DNA of 37,529 bases, taken from Fen-1362 sp964597035 (GTDB lineage Bacteria; Planctomycetota; Phycisphaerae; Sedimentisphaerales; Anaerobacaceae). The notes below the pieces were generated by a model. It did not search any database and was not told the origin of the DNA. It worked only from the letters and a program-made list of their open reading frames with translations. Position 1 is the stretch's first letter. Each line of letters opens with the position of its first letter. Positions 24,000 to 31,669 of the stretch are shown one piece after another. Where the stretch lies: NCBI GenBank assembly GCA_964597035.1, contig CAZQWM010000017.1, positions 1 through 37,529 on the forward strand, written 5' to 3'. Both the position numbers and the translations under genes were made by a program.

Positions 24000-25432
24000 C
24001 TGCTGCGAAGTTTGTGAAGGATGTCCCAGTACGCCCCGCGGGCGCCTGCGGCGATAGCGTTCACGAGCTCGCTATTGTCGTTGTAATTGTGGTCAGTCGC
24101 TGCAGCATCGGCCTCGTCTATCGGCTCGAAAAATCTCGTATCTGCCGCTATCAAATCCTTTATAAGCCGGGCTGGCCTTTCGCCTAATAAATGCGATATG
24201 TAGAAGGTGGGCCTGAAAAGGTCGATTGTGCCCTCGTATTTTCGACGTATGCTCGGATTGGTGTCAAGCTGTCCTTGTGCTGCGACGATATTTGCCATTT
24301 CGGTGCCAGGATAAATTCGCACGCCAAGAGGGGCGCCGGCACAGTCAGGGTTTAATTGCTTGATGAAGTCAATTGTCTGTTTTGCGGTTTGTGGTGTTTC
24401 GCCCGGGCCGCCAATCAGCAAATCAATCATAACCTTAATCGAGTTATCCCTGCACAATTGAACCGCTGTGGTAAGGTCCTCAGGACAATGATGCTGCCGA
24501 TAGTTTTTTAGCATTTCCGGAGAACCGGAATCGCCCGTAAAGTCGATACCGACGCAGCCGGCCTTGCGCATCGCGGAGGCGAGTTTGGCGTCGAAGGGCA
24601 CAACGGCCATATATGTATACCACCTGAGTTTTTCACCAAGGCCCCGGCGGATAAATTCTTCACAGACAGCCAGTGCGTGTTCACGCGGAATATTGAACTC
24701 GCTGTCACAGATATGAAGGACGTCTATTCCCTGTTTGAGCAGTGCCTCTGCTTCGTCAGCCACCTCAGTAGGCTGGCGTGTTCTGCTTGTGGTTCCCTTG
24801 GACAGTCGGTCGACGCAGTAGATGCAATTGCGATTGCAGCCCCGTTTGGTTTCGATACCGCACTGTCCGCCGCGGTTAAAATAAGTAGCATTGTCGATGT
24901 TGTCCCGTTTAGTTGGCAGTGAAAGATTATCATTGGCTGCCGACCAGGCAGGGGGGTTGGAGTGGATTGTGCCGTTTTCTTTCCAGACAAGGCCGAGAAT
25001 TCGCTCGAAGTGTCTTGCACCTTGTAGTTGCTTTACAAGTTCGATAGTTGCCTGTTCGCCGTCACCCCGAATGCCGAAATCAGCACCCGTATGAGTGACA
25101 ATCTGTTCGGCGAAAATTGAAAAGCCGACACCGCCGATTACGACCGGAGCATTTGTCAGAGTTTTTATTGTTTTGACTATTTCATTTAGACGCGGGACGA
25201 ACCATTCGCAGCTTGGCCAGAAACAATCGTCCACGTTGCGAAATGACAGCCCTACAAGGTCAGGAGTATACTTGCTGAAATAATCTCGCAAAGTCGCATC
25301 AGGGTCTTCGGCTAGGCACAAATCGACTATATCGATTTCGATGCCCGCTTTTCTGGCCGTCCCGGCAATATAATCCAATCCAATAGGAGCGATTGCAGGC
25401 AGCATTGTATTCGTATTAATAAGTGTCAGCAT
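23996..25432 (-). CDS. B12-binding-domain radical SAM enzyme
   Basis: Length is 478 aa. N-terminal ~1-150 is a cobalamin-binding Rossmann-like domain ('IGLDYIAGTARKAGIEIDIVDLC', 'DLVGLSFRN', 'PVVIGGVGFSIF'), without the DxHxxG base-off motif. The radical SAM cluster site is Cys199-x3-Cys203-x2-Cys206 ('RGCNRNCIYC'). SAM-binding strands follow ('DFTGDSGSPEML', 'VMIDLLIGGPGETP'). Such enzymes include C-methyltransferases and ring-forming enzymes; the substrate cannot be read. It starts 2 nt after tatC and so is probably the third gene of the tat operon. It converges on the beta-CASP gene with a 4-nt stop overlap. Confidence 0.9.
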   Translation of the reverse strand: MLTLINTNTMLPAIAPIGLDYIAGTARKAGIEIDIVDLCLAEDPDATLRDYFSKYTPDLVGLSFRNVDDCFWPSCEWFVPRLNEIVKTIKTLTNAPVVIGGVGFSIFAEQIVTHTGADFGIRGDGEQATIELVKQLQGARHFERILGLVWKENGTIHSNPPAWSAANDNLSLPTKRDNIDNATYFNRGGQCGIETKRGCNRNCIYCVDRLSKGTTSRTRQPTEVADEAEALLKQGIDVLHICDSEFNIPREHALAVCEEFIRRGLGEKLRWYTYMAVVPFDAKLASAMRKAGCVGIDFTGDSGSPEMLKNYRQHHCPEDLTTAVQLCRDNSIKVMIDLLIGGPGETPQTAKQTIDFIKQLNPDCAGAPLGVRIYPGTEMANIVAAQGQLDTNPSIRRKYEGTIDLFRPTFYISHLLGERPARLIKDLIAADTRFFEPIDEADAAATDHNYNDNSELVNAIAAGARGAYWDILHKLRSS

Positions 25433-25434
25433 AT

Positions 25435-26256
25435 TTACTTCCTACGGCGCGATTTGTCTCGTTTCTCAGCCAGCCAGCAGAAAAGAACGCCCAGTTCAAA
25501 AAGCAGATAAAGCGGGATAGCAAGTGTAATCTGTGAGATGAAATCGGGTGGCGTAAGAACTGCTGCGAGAATTACAACCCCCATCAGAGTAAACTTACGG
25601 GAACGTTTGAGAGCGTCGATTGTGATTATGCCCGTGCAGTTCAGGCAGTAAATCGCGACTGGGGTCTGGAACGCCAGCCCGAAAACGAGCATAAGCGTTG
25701 TCACGAATGAAACGTATTTCTGGAAAGTAAACGTGCTGCTTGCTTCCAGCACGACCTCATTGAATTTCACTAAAAAGCCCAGGCACAGCGGCGCCACTAT
25801 GAACATAAAGAAAAGTGCGCCACTTACGAATAATGCCACTGAGAATGGTATGGTGATATACACGTATCTCCTTTCGTGCGGGTAAAGTCCTGCGGCGACG
25901 AACATCCACAGGTGATAGAAGACCCAGGGTGACGAAAGCAGCAGGCCCGCTACAAGCGAGATTCTCATATAACTGACAAAGCCCTCAGCAGGTCCGATTA
26001 CCAGTAGACGCTGCCCCTGCTGACCGAGGATTCGCACATAGGGTTGTGAGATGAAGTCTATTATGTACTTGCCGAAAATCAGGCAGATAACCAGACCGAT
26101 AAATAGACCTATCAGGGCAAGGACTATCCTGGCACGCAACTCTTCGAGATGCTCTCCGAGAGTCATTGCGGTATCAGGAAGGGCCGCTTTGTCAGCTTTG
26201 CGGTTCATCTGAGATTGGGCAGTACGAATGTAATCCTGTCTACTGTGGCGGGACAC
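25435..26256 (-). CDS. tatC: Twin-arginine translocase subunit TatC
   Basis: Length is 273 aa from GTG 26256; an ATG at 26208 would remove 16 residues and neither has an SD. The family start 'MTLGEHLEELRARIV' (conserved Glu pair that recognises twin-arginine peptides) is followed by six transmembrane helices, with 'FVSYMRISLVAGLLLSSPWVFYHLWMFVAAGLYPHERRYV' between helices 2 and 3, and 'TPPDFISQITLAIPLYLLFELGV' in the last pair. It is the receptor core of the Tat system for folded cofactor proteins. It lies 5 nt after tatA. Confidence 0.96.
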   Translation of the reverse strand: MSRHSRQDYIRTAQSQMNRKADKAALPDTAMTLGEHLEELRARIVLALIGLFIGLVICLIFGKYIIDFISQPYVRILGQQGQRLLVIGPAEGFVSYMRISLVAGLLLSSPWVFYHLWMFVAAGLYPHERRYVYITIPFSVALFVSGALFFMFIVAPLCLGFLVKFNEVVLEASSTFTFQKYVSFVTTLMLVFGLAFQTPVAIYCLNCTGIITIDALKRSRKFTLMGVVILAAVLTPPDFISQITLAIPLYLLFELGVLFCWLAEKRDKSRRRK

Positions 26257-26261
26257 GATAA

Positions 26262-26546
26262 TCAGTCTTTGTTTTGAGAATCGTTTGGCCCCGCGGCGTC
26301 TTTTACCTCTTTGGCAATGTCTTGCTTTGCGTCGTCGACCTCACGTTCGATTTCCTTCTTGGTCTCATTGACCTCGTCTTGCGCCTCGTGCAGGCCCTTT
26401 TTGAACGCATTCAGACTTTTACCAATGCTGCGTGCCACATCGGGCAGTTTTCTGCCGAATATCAACAGAGCGACTACGAGAATGATAATCCATTCCCATC
26501 CGCCGGGCATCCCGAATGCTATGAGATGTTGAGTATACTCAACCAT
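26262..26546 (-). CDS. tatA: Twin-arginine translocase TatA/TatB-type subunit
   Basis: Length is 94 aa; AAGGAG precedes ATG 26546. A single transmembrane helix (~17-32, 'GWEWIIILVVALLIFG') is followed by the hinge FGRKLP, an amphipathic helix ('DVARSIGKSLNAFKKG') and a charged Glu/Lys tail. This is the TatA architecture: pore-forming subunit. No second TatA/B paralogue is in the window, so this may be a minimal TatAC system, or TatB may lie elsewhere. Confidence 0.94.
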   Translation of the reverse strand: MVEYTQHLIAFGMPGGWEWIIILVVALLIFGRKLPDVARSIGKSLNAFKKGLHEAQDEVNETKKEIEREVDDAKQDIAKEVKDAAGPNDSQNKD

Positions 26547-26572
26547 TTTATTCTCCTTACATATTACTCTCG

Positions 26573-26601
26573 ATTATAAAGCCCCGAATGAGATGCGTCA
26601 A
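26573..26601 (-). promoter_or_regulatory. Sigma-70 promoter of tatA-tatC-radical SAM operon
   Basis: Minus strand TTGACG (26601-26596), a 17-bp spacer, then perfect TATAAT (26578-26573). Start near 26566, about 20 nt before tatA ATG and directly before its AAGGAG. Confidence 0.8.
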
Positions 26602-26632
26602 TCACTCCCGGTGGTAAAAAGTGCTGGCTGGC

Positions 26633-27478
26633 TTAGACCGAGAGAACGTGAATATCGCGGTCTCGGTCTTTTGCGATAGCGAGGATTTTACCGCTTTTAT
26701 CGGCGGCGGCGCTTTGACCGCCGTAAACCCTGCCGGCCCAGGGGCCTTTTGTTATTTGCCCGAGGAGGTTGGTCCCAATAACCGTTGCCCCCGTTCGCAT
26801 TGCCGTATTCGCGATGAGCTGCATAAGCTCCCGGCCGTGGTCAGGCCATTTTAGCTCCTGCTCCGCATAACCATAAGGCACTAAAACAAGCGCAGGTTTC
26901 AAATCGGCCATACGTTCGAGTATGTCCTTGTGATGCGTCTCCGAGCATATTAGCAGGCCAATCTTCCCAAACTTCGTATCGGCTGTGCCAAGGTCCGAGC
27001 CGGGCGTATAGGGCGGTTCCATCAGCGTTGAAGGTATATTCATCTCGCGGTGCTTGAGCAGAATGTTGCCCTGGTCGTCAATGAGTATGGCGCTATTGTA
27101 TAATCTGTTTCCTTCTTTTTCGGCAAGCCCTACACATAGGTGCACCTTGTATTTTTCTGCAAGCTCGCAAAGCCGCTCTGAGTCTTCTCCGGGAATCGGG
27201 TAGGCCCTGTTGTGTGCTTCGGGATTCAGCCAGCCCATAATGGCTGATTCCGCGAAGCAGAGTATTGTCGCGCCTTTGCCTGTCGCCTCGGCAATTGCGT
27301 TTTCAATCCGGAGAAGATTGCCTTCGCGGTCGCCGTCTAAGACGAACACCTGGCACATGGCGATTTTGGAGCCTTTACGCCTGTGGAGGAAATTCGGGAC
27401 TAATGCCACGAAAATAATCACTAGCAGTAGTATCCCCCATACTGAGGTTCCTCCTGCTGCAATTGCGTAATTAAGCAT
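26633..27478 (-). CDS. Membrane-anchored carbon-nitrogen hydrolase (nitrilase superfamily)
   Basis: I place the start at ATG 27478 (281 aa). The frame is open to 27640, but a strong same-strand promoter at 27588-27560 starts transcription inside that extension. Residues 8-28 are a transmembrane helix, followed by a basic 'HRRKGSK' stop-transfer. The nitrilase core has the full triad Glu77 ('CFAESAI'), Lys142 ('LLKHREMN') and Cys178 ('LLICSETHH'). Known family reactions: amide or nitrile hydrolysis, and N-acyl transfer in Lnt. Unlike Lnt it has only one membrane helix, so it is not an apolipoprotein N-acyltransferase. It is transcribed divergently from the DUF6599/DUF362 operon. Substrate is unknown. 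Confidence 0.85.
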   Translation of the reverse strand: MLNYAIAAGGTSVWGILLLVIIFVALVPNFLHRRKGSKIAMCQVFVLDGDREGNLLRIENAIAEATGKGATILCFAESAIMGWLNPEAHNRAYPIPGEDSERLCELAEKYKVHLCVGLAEKEGNRLYNSAILIDDQGNILLKHREMNIPSTLMEPPYTPGSDLGTADTKFGKIGLLICSETHHKDILERMADLKPALVLVPYGYAEQELKWPDHGRELMQLIANTAMRTGATVIGTNLLGQITKGPWAGRVYGGQSAAADKSGKILAIAKDRDRDIHVLSV

Positions 27479-27559
27479 CCTGCTTCGTTTCTCCGAATCA
27501 AGTCCCGTTCGGTTTTTTCGCAACCTGCGATATGACTTTGGCACAAGAATGTTTCGGGG

Positions 27560-27588
27560 ATTATATCTGGTGTGCCCGTATCGGTCAA
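27560..27588 (-). promoter_or_regulatory. Sigma-70 promoter of the nitrilase-fold gene
   Basis: Minus strand TTGACC (27588-27583), a 17-bp spacer, then perfect TATAAT (27565-27560). Start near 27553; leader of about 75 nt to ATG 27478. This excludes starts upstream of 27553 for the gene. Confidence 0.78.
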
Positions 27589-27601
27589 TCCGCTCTATAT
27601 T

Positions 27602-27630
27602 TTGACAGAAGTCGTCAGCGAACGTATAAT
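27602..27630 (+). promoter_or_regulatory. Consensus sigma-70 promoter of the DUF6599-DUF362-polyferredoxin operon
   Basis: TTGACA (27602-27607), exactly 17 bp, then TATAAT (27625-27630): all 12 consensus positions match. Start near 27637, leader of about 65 nt to ATG 27703. It is back to back with the minus-strand promoter, the -35 hexamers being 13 bp apart. Confidence 0.85.
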
Positions 27631-27702
27631 GTTTGAGCATTTTAGGGGTAAGACGGTTTTTGGATTAAGTTTGACCGGCCATTGTCGCACTGGAATGAAC
27701 TT

Positions 27703-28767
27703 ATGCTTCTATTCTCCAGACGTACAAGAAGGTTTGAGTCGGTTATCGGCACCTTAATTTTGTTTCTGCTGATTGCCACGGCGGTCGGGATATATATCCT
27801 TCAGCGGGATGTGGATATGGCCCGGTTCGGCGTATCGTCGCTCGTCGCTGGTGACTCGTCCGCCGCAGGCGAGACCTCGCCAGGCGGCGGGTCGCTCGAG
27901 CCGCGAGGGCCGAGTCACGAGTCACTGTTTTTCGGCCTGTCAACGGATAATTTCTCACCTGTAGGGACAGCGGAGACATATAACGCGGATAATCTCTACG
28001 AGAAAATCGACGGCAAGGCCCCTATGTATGTGGAGTCCGGGTTCAATCTGCTGACGACTCAGCGTTTCGTGAGCGAGGACAATACAGAGCTTTGCCTGGA
28101 GATATATCTGTATGATATGGGTAACCCGCGTAATGCCTTTTCAGTGTTCAGCAGGCAGAAACGAGCGGATGGAACTGACTGGCCCGAGTTACTGTATGCA
28201 TACCAGACGAGCAACGCCCTTTATGTTTCGTACGGCAAATACTACATCGAGGCGATTGGCTTTGCAGAGTCGCAGAAACTGATTGATGTGATGAAAAAAA
28301 TTGCCCAACAACTTACTGCTCAGCTTGGCACCGGTGATGAGGGCAAAATAGCAGAACTGGGCTTTTTCCCGCCTCAGGGTACCATCGCCGGAAGCTGGAA
28401 GCTGTATCTTAATAGTGCGTTCGGCTTCGAAGGATTGAGCGACATCTTCTCAGCACGGTTCCAAATCGGCGAAGGTATGGTAACAGTTTTTTTAGGCAGA
28501 CAGGGTAATGCCGCTGAGGCACGGACTATTGCAGAAAGTTATCGTGATTTTCTGACCAGCAACGGCGCCACGATTCTATCGGCTGAAAGTGAAGCTCTCA
28601 AATCGGCGGATGCGTCGGTGCTGGATTTTTACGGAAGCACTGAAATCATTTTTACAGCCGGTCGGTTTGTTGGCGGTGTTCATGAGGCCGATGAAAAGCA
28701 GTCTGCTGAGAAGGCAGCGGAAGTGTTGCTTGCTCGGCTTAACAAAATCGGGGGTTTGGGTGACTAA
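27703..28767 (+). CDS. DUF6599-type membrane-anchored exported protein
   Basis: Start ATG 27703 (354 aa); an in-frame TTG at 27682 is less likely. A transmembrane anchor lies at ~14-33 ('VIGTLILFLLIATAVGIYI'). Residues ~44-75 are a low-complexity Ser/Gly/Pro linker that coincides with a nested DNA palindrome. The domain then begins with 'AETYNADNLYEKIDGKAPMYVESGF', a signature I associate with the DUF6599 family, continuing with 'FSVFSRQKRADGTDWPE' and 'IFSARFQIGEGMVTVFLGRQ'. Function of the family is unknown; it recurs beside DUF362 and ferredoxin genes. Its stop overlaps the DUF362 GTG by 8 nt, so the two are translationally coupled. Confidence 0.75.
   Translation: MLLFSRRTRRFESVIGTLILFLLIATAVGIYILQRDVDMARFGVSSLVAGDSSAAGETSPGGGSLEPRGPSHESLFFGLSTDNFSPVGTAETYNADNLYEKIDGKAPMYVESGFNLLTTQRFVSEDNTELCLEIYLYDMGNPRNAFSVFSRQKRADGTDWPELLYAYQTSNALYVSYGKYYIEAIGFAESQKLIDVMKKIAQQLTAQLGTGDEGKIAELGFFPPQGTIAGSWKLYLNSAFGFEGLSDIFSARFQIGEGMVTVFLGRQGNAAEARTIAESYRDFLTSNGATILSAESEALKSADASVLDFYGSTEIIFTAGRFVGGVHEADEKQSAEKAAEVLLARLNKIGGLGD
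27851..27925. repeat. Nested GC-rich palindrome inserted in frame in the DUF6599 gene
   Basis: The inner hairpin pairs CCGCCGC-A-GGCGAG (27860-27873) with CTCGCC-A-GGCGGCGG (27876-27890), with an A-A mismatch. The outer arms are GTGACTCG (27851-27858) and CGAGTCAC (27911-27918), and CGAGTCAC repeats at 27918-27925. A self-complementary GCTCGAGC lies between. It encodes only the low-complexity linker, as expected for a palindromic element inserted in a tolerant site. Confidence 0.7.
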
Positions 28768-29758
28768 CGCCGGCGAGAAAAATCTTGGACGCAGACAATT
28801 GCTTGTGCGCGGTGCAAAGGCAGCTGTTTCAATTGCCGTTGCGGGTGCGCTTGCTTATTCTATGTATGACCGCGAAGGGCCGAAGCGGGAAGCAGAAAAA
28901 ATAAAGCTTGTTAGCTTGCCTGACTTTTCAGTGCCGGGCAGGGATGAGCAGACACTGGCCATTGTTGCCGGTGAGGACAGGGCCAAAACGGCAGCTAAGG
29001 CGGTTGAGTTATTAGGTGGGATAGAGCGTTTTGTATCGCCGGGTGATGTAGTAGCAATCAAGCCGAATATCGCATTTGCATCGCCGCCTATACTGGGCGC
29101 TACTACGCATCCTGATGTAATCAGTGCGATTGTTCGCCTTTGTTACGAAAAGGGCAGGGCGAAAAAGGTCATCGTAACCGACAATCCAATCAACGACCCT
29201 GCAAGCTGTTTTACGATAAGCGGTATTGGTAAGGCCGCCGCCGCAGCTGGTGCTGATGTTGTGATGCCAAAAGAAGGTTTGTTTCAGTATACGACACTTG
29301 AGGGCGGCAAACTGATTGTCAATTGGCCCGTGTACTATGGGCCTTTGGAAGAAGCGGACAAGCTCATCGGCATAGCGCCCGTGAAGGACCATCATCGCAG
29401 CGGCGCATCGATGACTATGAAAAACTGGTACGGCCTGTTGGGCGGCAGGCGAAACATATTCCACCAGGACATAAACACGATTATTGCCGAGCTTGCGATG
29501 CTGGTCAGGCCAACGCTTGTCATTCTGGATGGCACGGTGACAATGATGACGAACGGACCGACGGGCGGCTCGATTTCGGACCTGAAGAAGACAAATGCGA
29601 TGATTGCGAGCTGTGATATGGTGGCTGCAGATGCGTTCGGCAGTTCTTTGCTGGGGCTTGAACCATCCGATTTGCCTTATCTGGCTCTTGCGGAGAAAGC
29701 TGGCGTCGGAACAGCCGACTATGAATCACTAAAGCCGATACGGGCCAGTGTAACCTGA
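28760..29758 (+). CDS. DUF362 protein with twin-arginine signal
   Basis: Start GTG 28760 (332 aa) with GGGGG upstream, overlapping the previous stop; the open frame upstream is a shadow of the DUF6599 gene. N-terminus carries a Tat-type signal: 'LGRRQLLVRGAKAAVSIAVAGALA', Arg11-Arg12. The DUF362 domain follows: 'VSPGDVVAIKPNIAF', 'THPDVISAIVRLCYEKGRAKKVIVTDNP', 'DKLIGIAPVKDHHRSGASMTMKNWYGLLGGRR', 'LVILDGTVTMMTNGPTGG', 'MVAADAFGSSLLGL'. DUF362 proteins are frequently fused or linked to ferredoxin domains; activity is not established. The gene sits between DUF6599 and a polyferredoxin in one operon. A Tat signal implies export of a folded, possibly cofactor-bearing, protein. Confidence 0.88.
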   Translation: MTNAGEKNLGRRQLLVRGAKAAVSIAVAGALAYSMYDREGPKREAEKIKLVSLPDFSVPGRDEQTLAIVAGEDRAKTAAKAVELLGGIERFVSPGDVVAIKPNIAFASPPILGATTHPDVISAIVRLCYEKGRAKKVIVTDNPINDPASCFTISGIGKAAAAAGADVVMPKEGLFQYTTLEGGKLIVNWPVYYGPLEEADKLIGIAPVKDHHRSGASMTMKNWYGLLGGRRNIFHQDINTIIAELAMLVRPTLVILDGTVTMMTNGPTGGSISDLKKTNAMIASCDMVAADAFGSSLLGLEPSDLPYLALAEKAGVGTADYESLKPIRASVT

Positions 29759-29768
29759 GAATTATTCT

Positions 29769-31508
29769 ATGAGAATTACGACTGTAAGACGAATAAGCCA
29801 GATTTTCTTCTTCGGTTTGTTTGTGTGGTTTTGCATTGTCACCACTATAGGGGAGCGGTTCTGGCAGATAAGGAACTGGCCGGTCAACTGGTTTTTGCAG
29901 CTTGACCCGCTTGTGGCACTCGGAACTGTTCTATCCACCCAAAAATTCTACTGGTCTTTGCACTGCGCGCTGGGAACAATTGTCCTTACGATAATTTTTG
30001 GGCGATACTTCTGCGGTTGGCTGTGCCCCTTCGGCTCGATTCATCATTTCGTTGGCTATTTGGGCAACCTCAATAAAAAGGTTGCTGATAGAATCCGGCT
30101 CAACCGATACCGCAAGGCCCAGTGTATAAAGTATTTCATTCTCGTATTTTTGCTTGGTATGGCTGCATTTCCTTCATTAGCCAGCTCACTTCAGACAGGC
30201 CTGCTTGACCCGATTCCACTGGTGACACGGTCGGTGAATCTCGTGTTGCTTCCGATTCTTGATAGGAGTAGCTACCTTACATCGGTTGGGACACGATACT
30301 ATGAGCTTGGCTGGCTGATACTCGCTGTATTTGCCGTTGCGGTGTTGTCGAATCTCGTGATTCCACGCTTTTATTGCCGATTTGTATGCCCGCTGGGTGC
30401 GTTTTTTGGAGTTATAAGTCGGTTTTCGATATGGCGAATCGGCAGGAACAAACCGAAATGCATTGATTGCAAATTGTGCGAGAAGGCATGCGAAGGCGGC
30501 TGCGAGCCGAGCGGCAGTATCAAAATTGCTGAATGTGTTCTTTGTTTTAACTGCCGGCAGGATTGTGTGCACGATATGATTTCCTATCAGACGGTGCCCT
30601 CGCTGGCGGGAGAAGTGCAAGCGGATGTTTCTCGCAGGGGTTTTGTTTTGTCACTGGCCAGTGGGGTTCTTGCAGTGCCGGCGATTCGGCTAAGCGGCAG
30701 GGTTGCTTCCAATTATTACAACAAGGCCGTTCGACCGCCGGGGGCCTTGGCGGAAGAAGAGTTTCTGAAAAGGTGCCTAAAGTGCGGCCAATGTATGCGA
30801 GTCTGCCCTACGAATGTTATACAGCCGGCGGGAATGGAAGGGGGGCTGGAAGGGCTGTGGACACCCGTGCTGAATAACCGCATCGGTTCGAGCGGCTGTC
30901 AGTTGAACTGCGTTGCGTGCGGGCAGGTCTGTCCCACTTCGGCAATCAGGCCCATTACCTTAGATGAGAAAAAAGGCGTCGGCGAATTCGCTGAGCAAGG
31001 CCCGGTCAAGATTGGCACTGCCTTTGTGGACCGTAACAGGTGTCTGCCCTGGGCGATGAACAAACCCTGTATTGTCTGCCAGGAGAATTGCCCCGTTAGC
31101 CCGAAGGCGATTTATACAGAAGATATCTTTGTTACTGTCAGGGACGGCCTTGTGACGGTTAAAAAGGTGACAAATCAAACAATCGAGCTTGAGCAGAGTA
31201 TCCCGTCCGGCAAATTCGGCACTGGTGATTATTATGTTCTCGGCGAAGACGGCTACCAAGGTAAAATTTCTGAAAATACCGAAAGCACCATTGAACTGAC
31301 TAGCGCAGATGCCTTGACCGAATTGCTGCTGCCGGGCAGTAAAATCGAAATCCAGGTCCGGCTGCAAAGACCCTGCGTAGATATTGAAAAATGTATTGGT
31401 TGCGGCGTTTGCGAGCACGAATGCCCCGTAAGCGGCAAAAGGGCCATAAGAGTATCGGCAGAAGGTGAGACGAGAAGCGCGGACCGAAGATTATTATTGC
31501 GAGGATAA
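29769..31508 (+). CDS. NapH/NosR-like membrane polyferredoxin with several 4Fe-4S clusters
   Basis: Length is 579 aa, ATG 29769, 10 nt after the DUF362 stop. The N-terminal ~220 residues have about five membrane helices with the paired cysteine motifs 'CGWLCPFGS' and 'CRFVCPLGAF' of the NapH/NosR/CcoG group. Soluble cysteine motifs follow: 'CIDCKLCEKACEGGCEP', 'CVLCFNCRQDC', 'CLKCGQCMRVCP', 'CQLNCVACGQVCP', 'CIVCQENCP', and C-terminal 'CIGCGVCEHECP'. In the middle, 'SRRGFVLSLASGVLAVPA' resembles a twin-arginine signal-anchor, so two modules may be fused, one on each side of an extra membrane pass. Expected role: moving electrons from the quinone pool or cytoplasm to exported partners, here plausibly the DUF362 protein. 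Partner identity is inference. Confidence 0.88.
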   Translation: MRITTVRRISQIFFFGLFVWFCIVTTIGERFWQIRNWPVNWFLQLDPLVALGTVLSTQKFYWSLHCALGTIVLTIIFGRYFCGWLCPFGSIHHFVGYLGNLNKKVADRIRLNRYRKAQCIKYFILVFLLGMAAFPSLASSLQTGLLDPIPLVTRSVNLVLLPILDRSSYLTSVGTRYYELGWLILAVFAVAVLSNLVIPRFYCRFVCPLGAFFGVISRFSIWRIGRNKPKCIDCKLCEKACEGGCEPSGSIKIAECVLCFNCRQDCVHDMISYQTVPSLAGEVQADVSRRGFVLSLASGVLAVPAIRLSGRVASNYYNKAVRPPGALAEEEFLKRCLKCGQCMRVCPTNVIQPAGMEGGLEGLWTPVLNNRIGSSGCQLNCVACGQVCPTSAIRPITLDEKKGVGEFAEQGPVKIGTAFVDRNRCLPWAMNKPCIVCQENCPVSPKAIYTEDIFVTVRDGLVTVKKVTNQTIELEQSIPSGKFGTGDYYVLGEDGYQGKISENTESTIELTSADALTELLLPGSKIEIQVRLQRPCVDIEKCIGCGVCEHECPVSGKRAIRVSAEGETRSADRRLLLRG

Positions 31509-31669
31509 AATAGAAGGGTATGACAAGTTTGGGGATTAATTTGTAAAAGTCAGAACCGAATTGGTTGATTTCCAGTAAAATGTTTAATGGCGATTTTTTG
31601 CGCAAAAAATGATGGGCCAGGGTTATTGCTCGCGAAACGCAAACCAATTGATTTTGGAGGACATTCCAG

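Noticed and set aside
27479..27640. 54-codon N-terminal extension of the nitrilase-fold gene
   Set aside because: A near-consensus promoter for the same strand lies inside it, and the opposite-strand consensus promoter also overlaps it; the membrane helix begins right after ATG 27478.
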